Part shown: piece after piece, positions 8,391 through 16,579 of the stretch
Layout of the letters: the number at the start of each line of letters is the position of its first letter
How positions within the stretch are numbered: the first letter of the stretch is position 1
Origin: DASWJZ01 sp963792885
Lineage (GTDB): Bacteria; Pseudomonadota; Alphaproteobacteria; Rhizobiales; Afifellaceae
DNA: 64,000 nucleotides
Reading direction: 5' to 3'
NCBI GenBank assembly: GCA_963792885.1
Contig: CAWBXX010000003.1
Coordinates: 434,001 to 498,000, forward strand
Notes under the pieces: model-generated
What the model was told of the DNA's origin: nothing
What the model saw: the letters and a program-made list of their open reading frames with translations, nothing else
Database searches by the model: none
Made by a program: the position numbers and the translations under genes

Positions 8391-10832
8391 TCAGGCCTTG
8401 AGCGGCACGCGCGGGACGGAGCCGCCACCCTTCGGCTTCTTCGGACGGGCCGGACGCTTCGCAGGCGCGCCGCCGGAACCGTCCTCGCCTTCCGAGGCAC
8501 CGAGCGGCTTGCTCTTGCGCGTCGCGTTCTCGTCGGGGATCAACTCCAGCTTGAGCCCGGTCTTGCCGTCCTCCTTCGTCTCCACCGACACCTTGACCAC
8601 GCCGCCCTTCTGCAGCTTGCCGAAGAGCACCTCGTCGGCGAGCGGACGCTTGATCACATCCTGGATCAGGCGTCCGAGCGGACGCGCGCCCATCCGCTCG
8701 TCATAGCCGCGCTCGGCGAGCCAGGCCGTCGCCGCGTCGTCGAGCTCGAATGTGACGCCGCGGTCGGCGAGCTGCGCCTCGAGCTGCAGCACGAACTTCT
8801 GCACGACCTGATGCACGACCTCCGGCGGCAGCGAGTCGAAGGCGATCGTCGCGTCGAGGCGGTTCCTGAACTCCGGCGTGAACAGGCGGTTGATCGCCTC
8901 TTCGTCGTCGCCGGTGCGCTTGGAGCTGCCGAAGCCAATCGCCGCCTTCGACGCCTCAGACGCTCCGGCGTTCGTGGTCATGATCAGGATGACGTTGCGG
9001 AAATCGACCTGCTTGCCGTTGTGATCGGTGAGCTTTCCGTGATCCATCACCTGCAGCAGGATGTTGAAGAGATCCGGATGCGCCTTTTCGATCTCGTCGA
9101 GGAGCAGCACGCAGTGCGGCGTCTGGTCGATGCCGTCGGTCAGAAGTCCGCCCTGGTCGAAGCCGACGTAGCCGGGAGGCGCGCCGATCAGCCGCGAGAC
9201 TGTGTGGCGCTCCATGTATTCCGACATGTCGAAGCGCAGCAGGCGCACGCCCATCAGGTCGGCGAGCTGCTTCGCCACTTCGGTCTTTCCGACGCCGGTC
9301 GGGCCGGAGAAGAGATAGCAGCCGATCGGCTTTTCCGGCTCGCGCAGGCCGGCTCGCGCCAACTTGATCGCGGCGGAGAGCGCATTGATAGCCTTCTCCT
9401 GCCCGAAGACGACGCGCTTCAGGTTGGTGTCGAGATGCTGCAGCACCTCGGCATCGTCCTTCGACACTGACTTCGGCGGAATCCGCGCCATCGTGGCGAT
9501 CGTCGCCTCGATATCCTTGATGCCGATCGTCTTCTTGCGCTTGCCTTCCGGCAGAAGCTTTTGCGACGCACCGGATTCGTCGATCACGTCGATCGCCTTG
9601 TCGGGGAGCTTCCTGTCGTTGATATAGCGCGCCGACAGCTCCACCGCCGACTTGATCGCCTCGCTGGTGTAGCGGACCTTGTGATGATCCTCGTAATAGG
9701 GCTTCAGCCCCTTCAGGATCTCGATCGTGTCGGGCAGTGACGGCTCGTTCACGTCGATCTTCTGGAAGCGGCGGACGAGCGCGCGGTCCTTCTCGAAGAA
9801 TTGCCGGTATTCCTTGTAGGTGGTCGAGCCGATGCAGCGGAGCTTTCCGGAGGCGAGCGCCGGCTTCAGAAGGTTCGACGCGTCCATCGCGCCGCCCGAC
9901 GTCGCGCCGGCGCCGATCACGGTATGGATCTCGTCGATGAACATGATGGCGTTCGCGTGCGCCTCAAGCTCCTTGATGACCTGCTTCAGGCGCTCCTCGA
10001 AATCGCCGCGATAGCGCGTGCCTGCGAGGAGAGCGCCCATATCGAGTGCGAAGATGGTGGCGCCTTCGAGCACCTCCGGCACGTCGCTCTCGACGATCTT
10101 CTTTGCGAGCCCTTCGGCGATCGCCGTCTTGCCGACGCCCGGATCGCCGACATAGAGCGGATTGTTCTTGTTGCGCCGGCAGAGCACCTGGATGGTGCGC
10201 TTCAATTCGAGCTCGCGCCCGATCAGCGGATCGATCTTTCCGGCACGCGCCTTCGCATTGAGATTCACGCACCACGCTTCGAGCGCACTCTCTTTGCCGC
10301 TCGGTGATTCCTCCGCGTCGTCGGATTCGCGACTCGTCTCTTCGCGCGCTCCGCGCACCGGCCGGATCTCCTCCGCGCCCGGACGCTTGGCGATGCCGTG
10401 CGAGATGTAGTTGACCGCGTCGTAGCGGGTCATGTCCTGCTCTTGCAGGAAATACGCGGCGTGGCTCTCGCGCTCGGCGAAAATCGCGACGAGCACGTTG
10501 GCGCCGGTCACCTCCTCGCGTCCCGATGATTGCACGTGGATCACCGCGCGCTGGATCACGCGCTGGAAGCCGGCGGTCGGCTTCGCCTCGTCGCTATCGA
10601 CGTTGACGAGGTTGGAGAGCTCCGTGTCGATATATTCGTTGAGATCGGCGCGCAGTTTCTCGAGATCGACGTTGCACGCGCGCATGACGGCGGCCGCATC
10701 CTTGTCGTCGGCGAGCGCCAGGAGCAGATGCTCGAGTGTGGCGAATTCCTGGTCGCGTTCATTGGCCAGGCTCAGCGCCTTATGCAGGGCCATTTCGAGA
10801 GAGCGGGAAAATGACGGCACCTTCGACCTCAT
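8391..10832 (-). CDS. clpA: ATP-dependent Clp protease ATP-binding subunit ClpA
   Basis: The 813-residue protein has the full ClpA layout: Clp N-domain (residues 1-150), AAA+ domain D1 with Walker A GDPGVGKT near residue 230 and Walker B FIDEIH, and domain D2 with Walker A SGPTGVGKT near 510 and Walker B LLLDEIEKAH. It also has sensor and C-terminal D2-small regions. The ClpP-docking loop is present as IGFGSSKR. ClpA unfolds substrates and threads them into ClpP, and ClpS changes its substrate choice. clpS lies 80 bases upstream on the same strand, so the two likely form an operon. The Lys/Pro-rich C-terminal tail is typical for Rhizobiales. Confidence 0.97.
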   Translation of the reverse strand: MRSKVPSFSRSLEMALHKALSLANERDQEFATLEHLLLALADDKDAAAVMRACNVDLEKLRADLNEYIDTELSNLVNVDSDEAKPTAGFQRVIQRAVIHVQSSGREEVTGANVLVAIFAERESHAAYFLQEQDMTRYDAVNYISHGIAKRPGAEEIRPVRGAREETSRESDDAEESPSGKESALEAWCVNLNAKARAGKIDPLIGRELELKRTIQVLCRRNKNNPLYVGDPGVGKTAIAEGLAKKIVESDVPEVLEGATIFALDMGALLAGTRYRGDFEERLKQVIKELEAHANAIMFIDEIHTVIGAGATSGGAMDASNLLKPALASGKLRCIGSTTYKEYRQFFEKDRALVRRFQKIDVNEPSLPDTIEILKGLKPYYEDHHKVRYTSEAIKSAVELSARYINDRKLPDKAIDVIDESGASQKLLPEGKRKKTIGIKDIEATIATMARIPPKSVSKDDAEVLQHLDTNLKRVVFGQEKAINALSAAIKLARAGLREPEKPIGCYLFSGPTGVGKTEVAKQLADLMGVRLLRFDMSEYMERHTVSRLIGAPPGYVGFDQGGLLTDGIDQTPHCVLLLDEIEKAHPDLFNILLQVMDHGKLTDHNGKQVDFRNVILIMTTNAGASEASKAAIGFGSSKRTGDDEEAINRLFTPEFRNRLDATIAFDSLPPEVVHQVVQKFVLQLEAQLADRGVTFELDDAATAWLAERGYDERMGARPLGRLIQDVIKRPLADEVLFGKLQKGGVVKVSVETKEDGKTGLKLELIPDENATRKSKPLGASEGEDGSGGAPAKRPARPKKPKGGGSVPRVPLKA

Positions 10833-10911
10833 ACTTCTAGACGCCGGTTACCCCGGCGCGCCTTTCGGCAATCCTCTGTCCTTCCCCCCTCGACGTCTCT
10901 CTTTTCCTATT

Positions 10912-11247
10912 TCACTGCTTCTCCATCACGCACTGTAGCGGGTGCTGGTGCTTGCGAGCGAAATCCATCACCTGCGTTACTTTGGTCTCGGCGATCTCAT
11001 ATGTGAAGACCCCACATTCACCGACACCGTGATTGTGAACGTGCAGCATGATGCGTGTCGCGTCGTCCTGGCTTTTGCCGAAAAACCGCATGATCACGTG
11101 CACGACGAATTCCATCGGCGTGTAGTCGTCATTGAGCAGGAGCACACGATATAGGTTCGGCCGCTTGGTCTTCGGCCGTGTCTTGGTGACCACGGCGGTG
11201 CCGAGGTCGTCCGATCCCTTGTCGTTTTTCCGCGTGTCCTTGGCCAT
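10912..11247 (-). CDS. clpS: ATP-dependent Clp protease adaptor ClpS
   Basis: Classical ClpS of about 111 residues if started at the ATG at 11247 (MAKDTRKND); an upstream ATG at 11271 would add eight residues. The core LLLNDDYTPMEFVVHVI carries the Asn-Asp-Asp and Met of the N-degron pocket. It is followed by the ClpA-contact helix and HVHNHGVGECGVFTYEIAET. The C-terminus, QHPLQCVMEK, is the family standard. It lies directly upstream of clpA, its partner. Together with the ClpS2-like copy at 201, the genome has two adaptors. Confidence 0.96.
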   Translation of the reverse strand: MAKDTRKNDKGSDDLGTAVVTKTRPKTKRPNLYRVLLLNDDYTPMEFVVHVIMRFFGKSQDDATRIMLHVHNHGVGECGVFTYEIAETKVTQVMDFARKHQHPLQCVMEKQ

Positions 11248-11561
11248 GAACCGAGCCGGATTACTCCCCACCCGCCTAATTTAGGCACTCCGGGCCGGAT
11301 TGTCAGCGGATTCAAGGTCACAGAGGGGTCCGTTTCTCAGCCGCACGTCCTTCGGAAACACGCCGGCCCGCCTGAAATCCTTCTTGGGGGCGGTCGGGTG
11401 CCAATGTCGCGCGATGACGGCGAAAAACGGTTGTCCCCGATCTCAAAGTCTGGCGGCGGCGGGTTCGGCTATCCGCAGCGGGTCGGCGCGAAATTGCGTA
11501 GAGCCGTAGGGATTTGCAGGCAGCCGTCGGGATCGACCGAGATAATGGTGACGGCAAAAAA
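11248..11561. other. gene-free stretch between clpS and the phasin terminator
   Basis: About 310 bases without a convincing gene. The minus-strand side next to clpS should hold the clpS-clpA promoter. I saw no strong sigma-70 boxes and no repeats. Open frames here are Arg/Pro-rich and lack ribosome binding sites. Confidence 0.4.
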
Positions 11562-11596
11562 GAAGAGGCGCCCGATCCACGACCGGGCGCCTCTTC
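11555..11596 (-). terminator. rho-independent terminator of the phasin gene
   Basis: A 13-bp perfect stem, GAAGAGGCGCCCG (11562-11574) with CGGGCGCCTCTTC (11584-11596), and a 9-base loop. On the minus strand the stem is followed by a T-rich run (complement of the A tract at 11555-11561). It lies 20 bases after the phasin stop codon and is the strongest terminator in the window. Confidence 0.85.
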
Positions 11597-11614
11597 TGCA
11601 CAAGAAGCCGGATG

Positions 11615-11944
11615 TTACTTCTTGACCGAGGGAACGAAGCCCTCGAACGGCTTGGTCACGTCTTTGACGAGGTCCATGTAGAGCTCGCCGAACCGCGCCG
11701 CCTGGCCAACCGCCTTCTCGTAGGACGAACGCACGAACTCGGACTGCGCCTCGAAGGCAACGTCGATCGACTTTGCGCCGAGAAGCTTCTCAAAGTGCGC
11801 GGCACTCGCCTCGAAGGACTGCTTGGAAAAACCTGCCGTCTCGCTGGCGAGCATCTGCCAGCCCCGCGAAAACGCACCGAAGCTCTCCATCGCGCGGCTC
11901 ATGCCCTCGCGCCCGGCCTTCTGGACGTCTTCAAACCCGTTCAT
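11615..11944 (-). CDS. phasin family protein (polyhydroxyalkanoate granule-associated)
   Basis: 109 residues from the ATG at 11944 (or the adjacent ATG at 11947), preceded by GGAAGGG. The protein is a continuous amphipathic helix with the phasin pattern: MNGFEDVQKAGREGMSRAME, then ETAGFSKQSFEASAAHFEKL, then EAQSEFVRSSYEKAVGQAA, and ends FVPSVKK. Phasins coat polyhydroxyalkanoate granules and limit their size. No PHA synthase or PhaR gene is in the window. A TGC/GCA-rich region upstream (12024-12058) may be the operator. Confidence 0.85.
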   Translation of the reverse strand: MNGFEDVQKAGREGMSRAMESFGAFSRGWQMLASETAGFSKQSFEASAAHFEKLLGAKSIDVAFEAQSEFVRSSYEKAVGQAARFGELYMDLVKDVTKPFEGFVPSVKK

Positions 11945-12023
11945 CATCGCTGTCACCCTTCCTGCCCCACTGGGCCGTATCTCTGTAAAACTGCCCGCAC
12001 CGGCGGGTTGTGAGGCAAATATA

Positions 12024-12058
12024 TGCAGTGCAGCAAAAATTGCAAGCATTTTTTGCAA
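12024..12058 (-). promoter_or_regulatory. TGC/GCA-rich candidate operator of the phasin gene
   Basis: TGCAGTGCAGCA at 12024-12035 and TTGCAAGC...TTTTTTGCAA at 12040-12058 give closely spaced TGC/GCA half-sites 80-115 bases upstream of the phasin start. PhaR repressors of PHA-producing alphaproteobacteria bind TGC/GCA inverted repeats in front of phasin genes, so a PhaR site is the natural reading. The assignment is inferred from position and composition. Confidence 0.45.
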
Positions 12059-12197
12059 CGCACAAAAAAGAGTTCAAAGGTGGTGGCGCAGCCGGGCATT
12101 TTACGGAATCGTAACGCCGACATTTTTAGCTAGGTGAAACCATCCGGGGGCGGGGCAGTCCCTGCGTCAGTTGCGTGTTCGAGCCGGGGGTGTGTTT

Positions 12198-13736
12198 GTG
12201 AAGGGGCGTTCCGCGTTGCGTATCCGGACGGGTTTCCTTGCCGCCATTCTGGCCGCCTTCCTCCCTCTCCTGAGCCTTGTGGCTCCGGCCTCTGCCGCTG
12301 AGAACAAATACGCGGCGATGGTCGTCGACGCGAACTCAGGGCGCGTCCTCTTCTCGCGAAATGCCGATGCCTCGCGCTACCCGGCTTCGCTCACGAAAAT
12401 GATGACGCTCTACCTCCTCTTCGAGGAGCTCGACGCCAAGCGCCTGACGCTGAAGAGCCAGCTTTCCGTTTCCGCCAACGCCGCCCGCCAGCCGCCGTCG
12501 AAGCTCGGCCTGCGTGCCGGCTCGACCATTGCGGTCGAGGACGCGATCCTCGCGCTCGTCACCAAATCGGCGAACGATGTCGCGGTGGTGGTTGCGGAAA
12601 ATGTCGGCGGGAGCGTCGACAGCTTCGCCCAACGGATGACGCGCACGGCACACGCGCTCGGCATGAGCCGGACTACCTATCGCAACCCGCACGGGCTCCC
12701 TGACAGCCGGCAGACCACGACGGCGCACGACCTCGTCCGCCTCGGGCAGGCGCTGCAGGATCGCTTCCCGACCTACTATGCCTATTTCGGCACGAAGAGC
12801 TTCACCTATCGTGGCGCCCGCCACCGCAACCACAATCACCTGCTCGGCTCGGTCGCCGGCGTCGACGGCATCAAAACGGGGTACACCCGCGACTCCGGCT
12901 TCAACCTCGTCACCAATGTCGAGCGCGATGGCCGCCATATCATCGCTGTGGTGATGGGCGGCAAGACCGCCAAGAGCCGCGACGCGCATATGCGCGAGCT
13001 GATCGCCACGTATCTTCCCAAGGCAACACGCGGCGCCCGTGCGACGCCACTTCTCATCGTCGACACAGCCGGCCCGCACGCCGCGGCCGGCACACACGCC
13101 GACCCCCGGCTGCCCCGCTCTCGCCCCGACGTAGAGACCGAAGACGCGGCTGTGCTCGCCTATGCCGCCACCGACGCGTCGCATGATGTCGTCGGCTTGG
13201 CGATGGCGGAAGCCGAGGCTGGCCCGGTCCACGCTGCCCAGGTTGACGCTGCCCAGGCCGACACCGCGCAGACCGATACCCCGCAGGGCGACATCGGCGA
13301 GGAGCCCGAGAACGACCCGATCACCCACCGCATAGAGGTCGCCAGCACCGTCGCCGAGTTGGCCGACGTCGCGATGAAAGGCGCGGACGACCCGATCGGC
13401 CGGTTGACGCAGCTCGCGCGCATCCGCGCCGGCGTGCAGGAGCTGGTCGCATCCGCACCCGCCACTAGCTCCGATATCGGCAAGTCGACAGACGGCTGGA
13501 ACATCCAGATCGGCGCCACCCCGACGGCGGAGGGCGCACAGGCGCTGCTTGAGAGGGCCCAGTCCACGATGGGGACGGTCCTCGCCTCGGTGCAGCCGGT
13601 CACGCAGGAGATCGACCACCGCGGCACGACCCTCTACCGCGCCCGCTTCGCCGGATTCTCCGACCAGGACGAGGCGCGCGAGGCCTGCGCCAAACTGAAG
13701 CGCAAAGACTTCTCGTGCCTCGCAATCGCGAACTAA
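12198..13736 (+). CDS. D-alanyl-D-alanine carboxypeptidase (DacA/PBP5-like) with C-terminal SPOR domain
   Basis: The GTG at 12198 follows GGGGG and gives 512 residues; in-frame starts at 12171 and 12192 are possible. A signal peptide ends at PASAA-EN. The serine peptidase S11 motifs are all present: SLTK (active-site Ser and Lys, about residue 65), SAN (in TKSANDVA) and KTG (IKTGYT). A linker rich in Ala/Gln/Thr, with repeats of the type DAAQADTAQTDT, leads to a SPOR domain (about 430-512, WNIQIGA to FSCLAI). It trims terminal D-Ala from muropeptides in the periplasm, and the SPOR domain should target it to denuded septal glycan. Confidence 0.93.
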   Translation: MKGRSALRIRTGFLAAILAAFLPLLSLVAPASAAENKYAAMVVDANSGRVLFSRNADASRYPASLTKMMTLYLLFEELDAKRLTLKSQLSVSANAARQPPSKLGLRAGSTIAVEDAILALVTKSANDVAVVVAENVGGSVDSFAQRMTRTAHALGMSRTTYRNPHGLPDSRQTTTAHDLVRLGQALQDRFPTYYAYFGTKSFTYRGARHRNHNHLLGSVAGVDGIKTGYTRDSGFNLVTNVERDGRHIIAVVMGGKTAKSRDAHMRELIATYLPKATRGARATPLLIVDTAGPHAAAGTHADPRLPRSRPDVETEDAAVLAYAATDASHDVVGLAMAEAEAGPVHAAQVDAAQADTAQTDTPQGDIGEEPENDPITHRIEVASTVAELADVAMKGADDPIGRLTQLARIRAGVQELVASAPATSSDIGKSTDGWNIQIGATPTAEGAQALLERAQSTMGTVLASVQPVTQEIDHRGTTLYRARFAGFSDQDEAREACAKLKRKDFSCLAIAN

Positions 13737-13747
13737 AGCCGGCGGGC

Positions 13748-14440
13748 TTAGCGATGTCGTCCGAGAAGTCGGTCCTTCGCCTCGTTGATCTTGGCGGCGA
13801 GCGCCGCGGAGCCTCCGCGGTCGGGGTGAACCTGTTTCATCAGCCGGCGATGCGCGTCGCGAACTTCCGCATCGCTGGCGTCCGGATCAAGGCCAAGGAT
13901 CTGATAGGCTTCCTTCGTGCTCATGCCGCTCGTTCGCGACGCCGCGCTCTGCCGCCGTGTCGCGTCGGCTTGAACGTCGTCTCGCCATCCGGGGTGAACG
14001 CGGTCGAGATAACTTTCGAGCAGGCGTAGCAACTCCGCGTCGCCGCGCACGTCCTCCGCGACCTCCAGAAGCTCGCTGAGCTGAAGCTCCGAAAGCCGCT
14101 TTCCCTCGTGCCGTCCGGCGAGAACGCTGCCGTCCATCTCGCCGGTATCGTGGTCGAGGCTCATCTCCAGGCCCGCCGCCCTGACGCTCGACCTTTGCCC
14201 CAACCCTCCCATCTGCCTTAGCGCCCGATGACGTCGGAAGAGCCCCAGGCCGGCAAGGGCGACCGGTACGGCGATGACGAACTCCCGCAGGAAGAGCAGC
14301 CCGACGCCGATGAGCATCAGCAGCACGCCGCCGACAAGATAGATCTGCCGCACGAGGTCGCGTGGTGGCGTTGTCAAAAAATGCCGGACGAGAAGCGCAA
14401 GAACCCCGAGGCCCAAAAGGAGCGGAAGGATGATCCTCAT
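13748..14440 (-). CDS. membrane-anchored J-domain (DnaJ-like) protein
   Basis: 230 residues. Two N-terminal membrane helices (about 1-20 and 30-65) precede a polar linker, an alpha-helical region (LSELLEVAEDVRGDAELLRLLE), and a C-terminal J domain from about residue 165: AYQILGLDPDASDAEVRDAH, then the HPD motif in VHPDRGG. The layout resembles mitochondrial Tim14/Pam18 and its alphaproteobacterial relatives, which stimulate Hsp70 at a membrane. It overlaps the upstream VWA-protein gene by four bases (ATGA type), so the two are translationally coupled. Confidence 0.85.
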   Translation of the reverse strand: MRIILPLLLGLGVLALLVRHFLTTPPRDLVRQIYLVGGVLLMLIGVGLLFLREFVIAVPVALAGLGLFRRHRALRQMGGLGQRSSVRAAGLEMSLDHDTGEMDGSVLAGRHEGKRLSELQLSELLEVAEDVRGDAELLRLLESYLDRVHPGWRDDVQADATRRQSAASRTSGMSTKEAYQILGLDPDASDAEVRDAHRRLMKQVHPDRGGSAALAAKINEAKDRLLGRHR

Positions 14441-15147
14441 CGCTTGAGCTGTGGGAGGAGAAGCTGCGCTCCGGCGCCCCCGCTTTTCTCCAAAGCCTTG
14501 AGCCCGCCGGCCGCGTAGGTCGCGACGGCGTTCAGAAGCGAGCGGAGCTCGGCGGCAGAGGCACGGTTGAAGGGCAGATAGGCACCCCCCGTGAGCCGCG
14601 CGATCTCGCGGAAGGTCCGCTCGGCAGCGGCTTCCTTGCCCTCGTGGAACATGAACGCTCGCACACCGAGAAGCCCGATCTCGCCGGCGATCTGACAGAG
14701 ATGGTCGGGGTTTTCCTCCATTGCGTCGCCAACATAAGCGAGCGCGGCAACCGGCCGCTTCTCCGCCTCGCGGCGCACGTGGCTAAGCACCTTGCCGATT
14801 TGCGTCTGCCCGCTGCGGCAATCGATCTTCACCATGAGATCGCGAAGCGCGCGCGCATTGGCGACAAAGGGCGAGGCGCGGCTCTCGCCGAAGCCGCGGA
14901 AATAGACGAGCTGCACCGAGAGCCCGCCGACCGCGGCAGCTGCCTCGAACATCTCGCTCTGCAGCTCGCAGGCGAGGTCCCACGTCGGCTGCCGGCTCAT
15001 TGTGGCGTCGAGCGCAAAGATCAGCCGTCCGCGCGCCGCGGCGGCCGGCGTGATCCGCTTGGCCTCGGCGAGGAACGCGTCGATCTCCGAGCGTTGCGAT
15101 ACCGCCGGCTCGGATCGGCGCGAGATGAGATCGCGATTTTTGCTCAT
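14437..15147 (-). CDS. VWA-domain protein of unknown function
   Basis: 236 residues. After about 40 residues a von Willebrand factor A fold begins: GRLIFALDATMSRQPTWDLA, where Asp-x-Thr-x-Ser is a near-canonical MIDAS (DATMS), followed by SVQLVYFRGFGE, GQTQIGKVL and VAALAYVGDAMEEN. No signal peptide or membrane helix is seen, so it should be cytosolic. It is coupled to the membrane J-domain gene by a four-base overlap, which suggests a joint role, possibly chaperone-assisted assembly. No metal chelatase or AAA+ partner is adjacent. Confidence 0.8.
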   Translation of the reverse strand: MSKNRDLISRRSEPAVSQRSEIDAFLAEAKRITPAAAARGRLIFALDATMSRQPTWDLACELQSEMFEAAAAVGGLSVQLVYFRGFGESRASPFVANARALRDLMVKIDCRSGQTQIGKVLSHVRREAEKRPVAALAYVGDAMEENPDHLCQIAGEIGLLGVRAFMFHEGKEAAAERTFREIARLTGGAYLPFNRASAAELRSLLNAVATYAAGGLKALEKSGGAGAQLLLPQLKR

Positions 15148-15227
15148 TGCAGGCAGAATGTGGCTGTTGCCGGCGCTTGCGCAAGGCCGGGCCGGAAGCT
15201 AGCGGAAGCGTGATCGGACGAAATTCA

Positions 15228-16070
15228 ATGCCGCCAGAGGTCATCCGCAGCGTGCATGGGCTTCGCGAGCAGGTTGCCGCCTGGCGCCGCGAAGGACTTT
15301 CCGTCGGCTTGGTCCCGACGATGGGGGCGCTTCACGCCGGCCACAAGGCACTCGTGAAGGCCGCCAAGGAACAATCCGACCGCGTCGTCGTCACGCTTTT
15401 CGTGAACCCGACGCAGTTCGGGCCGAGCGAGGACTTTTCCGCCTATCCGCGCGACGAAGCTGCCGATCTGCGCAAGCTAGAAGCGCTCGCTGTCGACATG
15501 CTCTTCGCCCCGTCCGCCGACGAGATGTATCCGGAAGGCTTCGAGACCACGATCACCGTAGGCGGCCCGTCAGCGGGGCTGGAGACGGACTTCCGACCGC
15601 ACTTCTTCGCCGGGGTCGCGACTATTGTCGCGAAGCTGCTGATCGCCGGCCTGCCCGACCATGCGTTCTTCGGCGAGAAAGATTTTCAACAGCTCATCGT
15701 TGTGAGGAAGCTTGTCAGAGATCTCGCGCTGCCGACTGAGATCGTCGGCTGCCCGACGGTGCGCGACCTCGATGGCCTGGCTCTCTCTTCGCGGAACGCC
15801 TATCTCAACCCCGAGGAACGCGCCCGCGCTCCGAAGCTATACGCAATGCTCCGCGCGCTTTCCGGGAGGCTGAGGCGCAGCTCCACCCCCAACGTCGACC
15901 TCATAGAGGCGCGGCGGGTGCTCGATCGGTCCGGCTTCGCGGTTGATTACCTCGAGGCGCGCAACGCCGAGACGCTCGCGGCCGTCGTGGACTGGAAGAC
16001 CGAGCCGCTCCGGCTCCTCGTCGCCGCCAGGATCGGCAAGACGCGGCTCATCGACAACATCGCGGTCTAA
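15228..16070 (+). CDS. panC: pantothenate synthetase
   Basis: Condenses pantoate with beta-alanine using ATP in coenzyme A synthesis. The 280-residue protein starts at ATG 15228 (GTG 15210 is an alternative). It shows PTMGALHAGH (nucleotide-binding HxGH), FVNPTQFGPSEDF, FFAGVATIVAKL, FGEKDFQQL and the family element LALSSRNAYL, the KMSKS-like site. The length is normal. Its usual partner panB is not adjacent. It converges on the DUF1489 gene, overlapping its 3' end by 23 bases. Confidence 0.96.
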   Translation: MPPEVIRSVHGLREQVAAWRREGLSVGLVPTMGALHAGHKALVKAAKEQSDRVVVTLFVNPTQFGPSEDFSAYPRDEAADLRKLEALAVDMLFAPSADEMYPEGFETTITVGGPSAGLETDFRPHFFAGVATIVAKLLIAGLPDHAFFGEKDFQQLIVVRKLVRDLALPTEIVGCPTVRDLDGLALSSRNAYLNPEERARAPKLYAMLRALSGRLRRSSTPNVDLIEARRVLDRSGFAVDYLEARNAETLAAVVDWKTEPLRLLVAARIGKTRLIDNIAV

Positions 16071-16506
16071 AGCAATCCGAGAAATCCGCGAGGTCGCGGC
16101 GAAGCTCCGGCGGCAGGTCGCGCAGCCCTGCCCGCGCGGCGCCAAGATCGCGCGGCGCGTCCTCAGGCGTCAGATATCGCCAGCCCTGGAACGCCCGCCG
16201 CGGCTGCCACTCCGTCGCCACCGTCTTCGGGTCGAGCACGAGGTGGCAGCGCCCGATCCCCTCCGAATCGACGAAGGGCCGGATCGCGGTGATCCGCTGC
16301 CGGACCTGGACGTTGCCGCGGATCACCCAGTAGAGCGATCCACCGTCCAGGATCTCGTCGACGCGCTTTGGGACCATGCGCGTCGTATGCATGTGCTCCG
16401 GCTTGCGGCCGGCACGCCGAGCCTCCTTGAGCCGGTGGGCGATCCAGCCTTCCAGGTCCTCGATGGAATCGCAACCGACGCAAAGTTTCAGGATGTGGAG
16501 GGGCAT
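16048..16506 (-). CDS. DUF1489 family protein
   Basis: 152 residues, beginning MPLHILKLCVGCDSIEDLE, which is the typical N-terminus of DUF1489, a family almost limited to Alphaproteobacteria. Other conserved parts are MHTTRMVPKRVDEILDGGS, LYWVIRG, AIRPFVDSEGIGRCHLVLDP and FQGWRYLTPEDAPRDL. The function is unknown. Its 3' end overlaps the end of panC on the other strand. Confidence 0.9.
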   Translation of the reverse strand: MPLHILKLCVGCDSIEDLEGWIAHRLKEARRAGRKPEHMHTTRMVPKRVDEILDGGSLYWVIRGNVQVRQRITAIRPFVDSEGIGRCHLVLDPKTVATEWQPRRAFQGWRYLTPEDAPRDLGAARAGLRDLPPELRRDLADFSDCFRPRCCR

Positions 16507-16579
16507 TGACGGGACTTAGACCTCGAAGCGCGGCCGGACAATGGCAACGGCCAGCCCATTCACAGGCGGGTCGCAGCGC

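Noticed and set aside
11318..11557. Minus-strand frame between clpS and the phasin terminator
   Set aside because: Low-complexity Arg/Pro/Thr composition, no ribosome site, and it begins in the poly-A/terminator zone.
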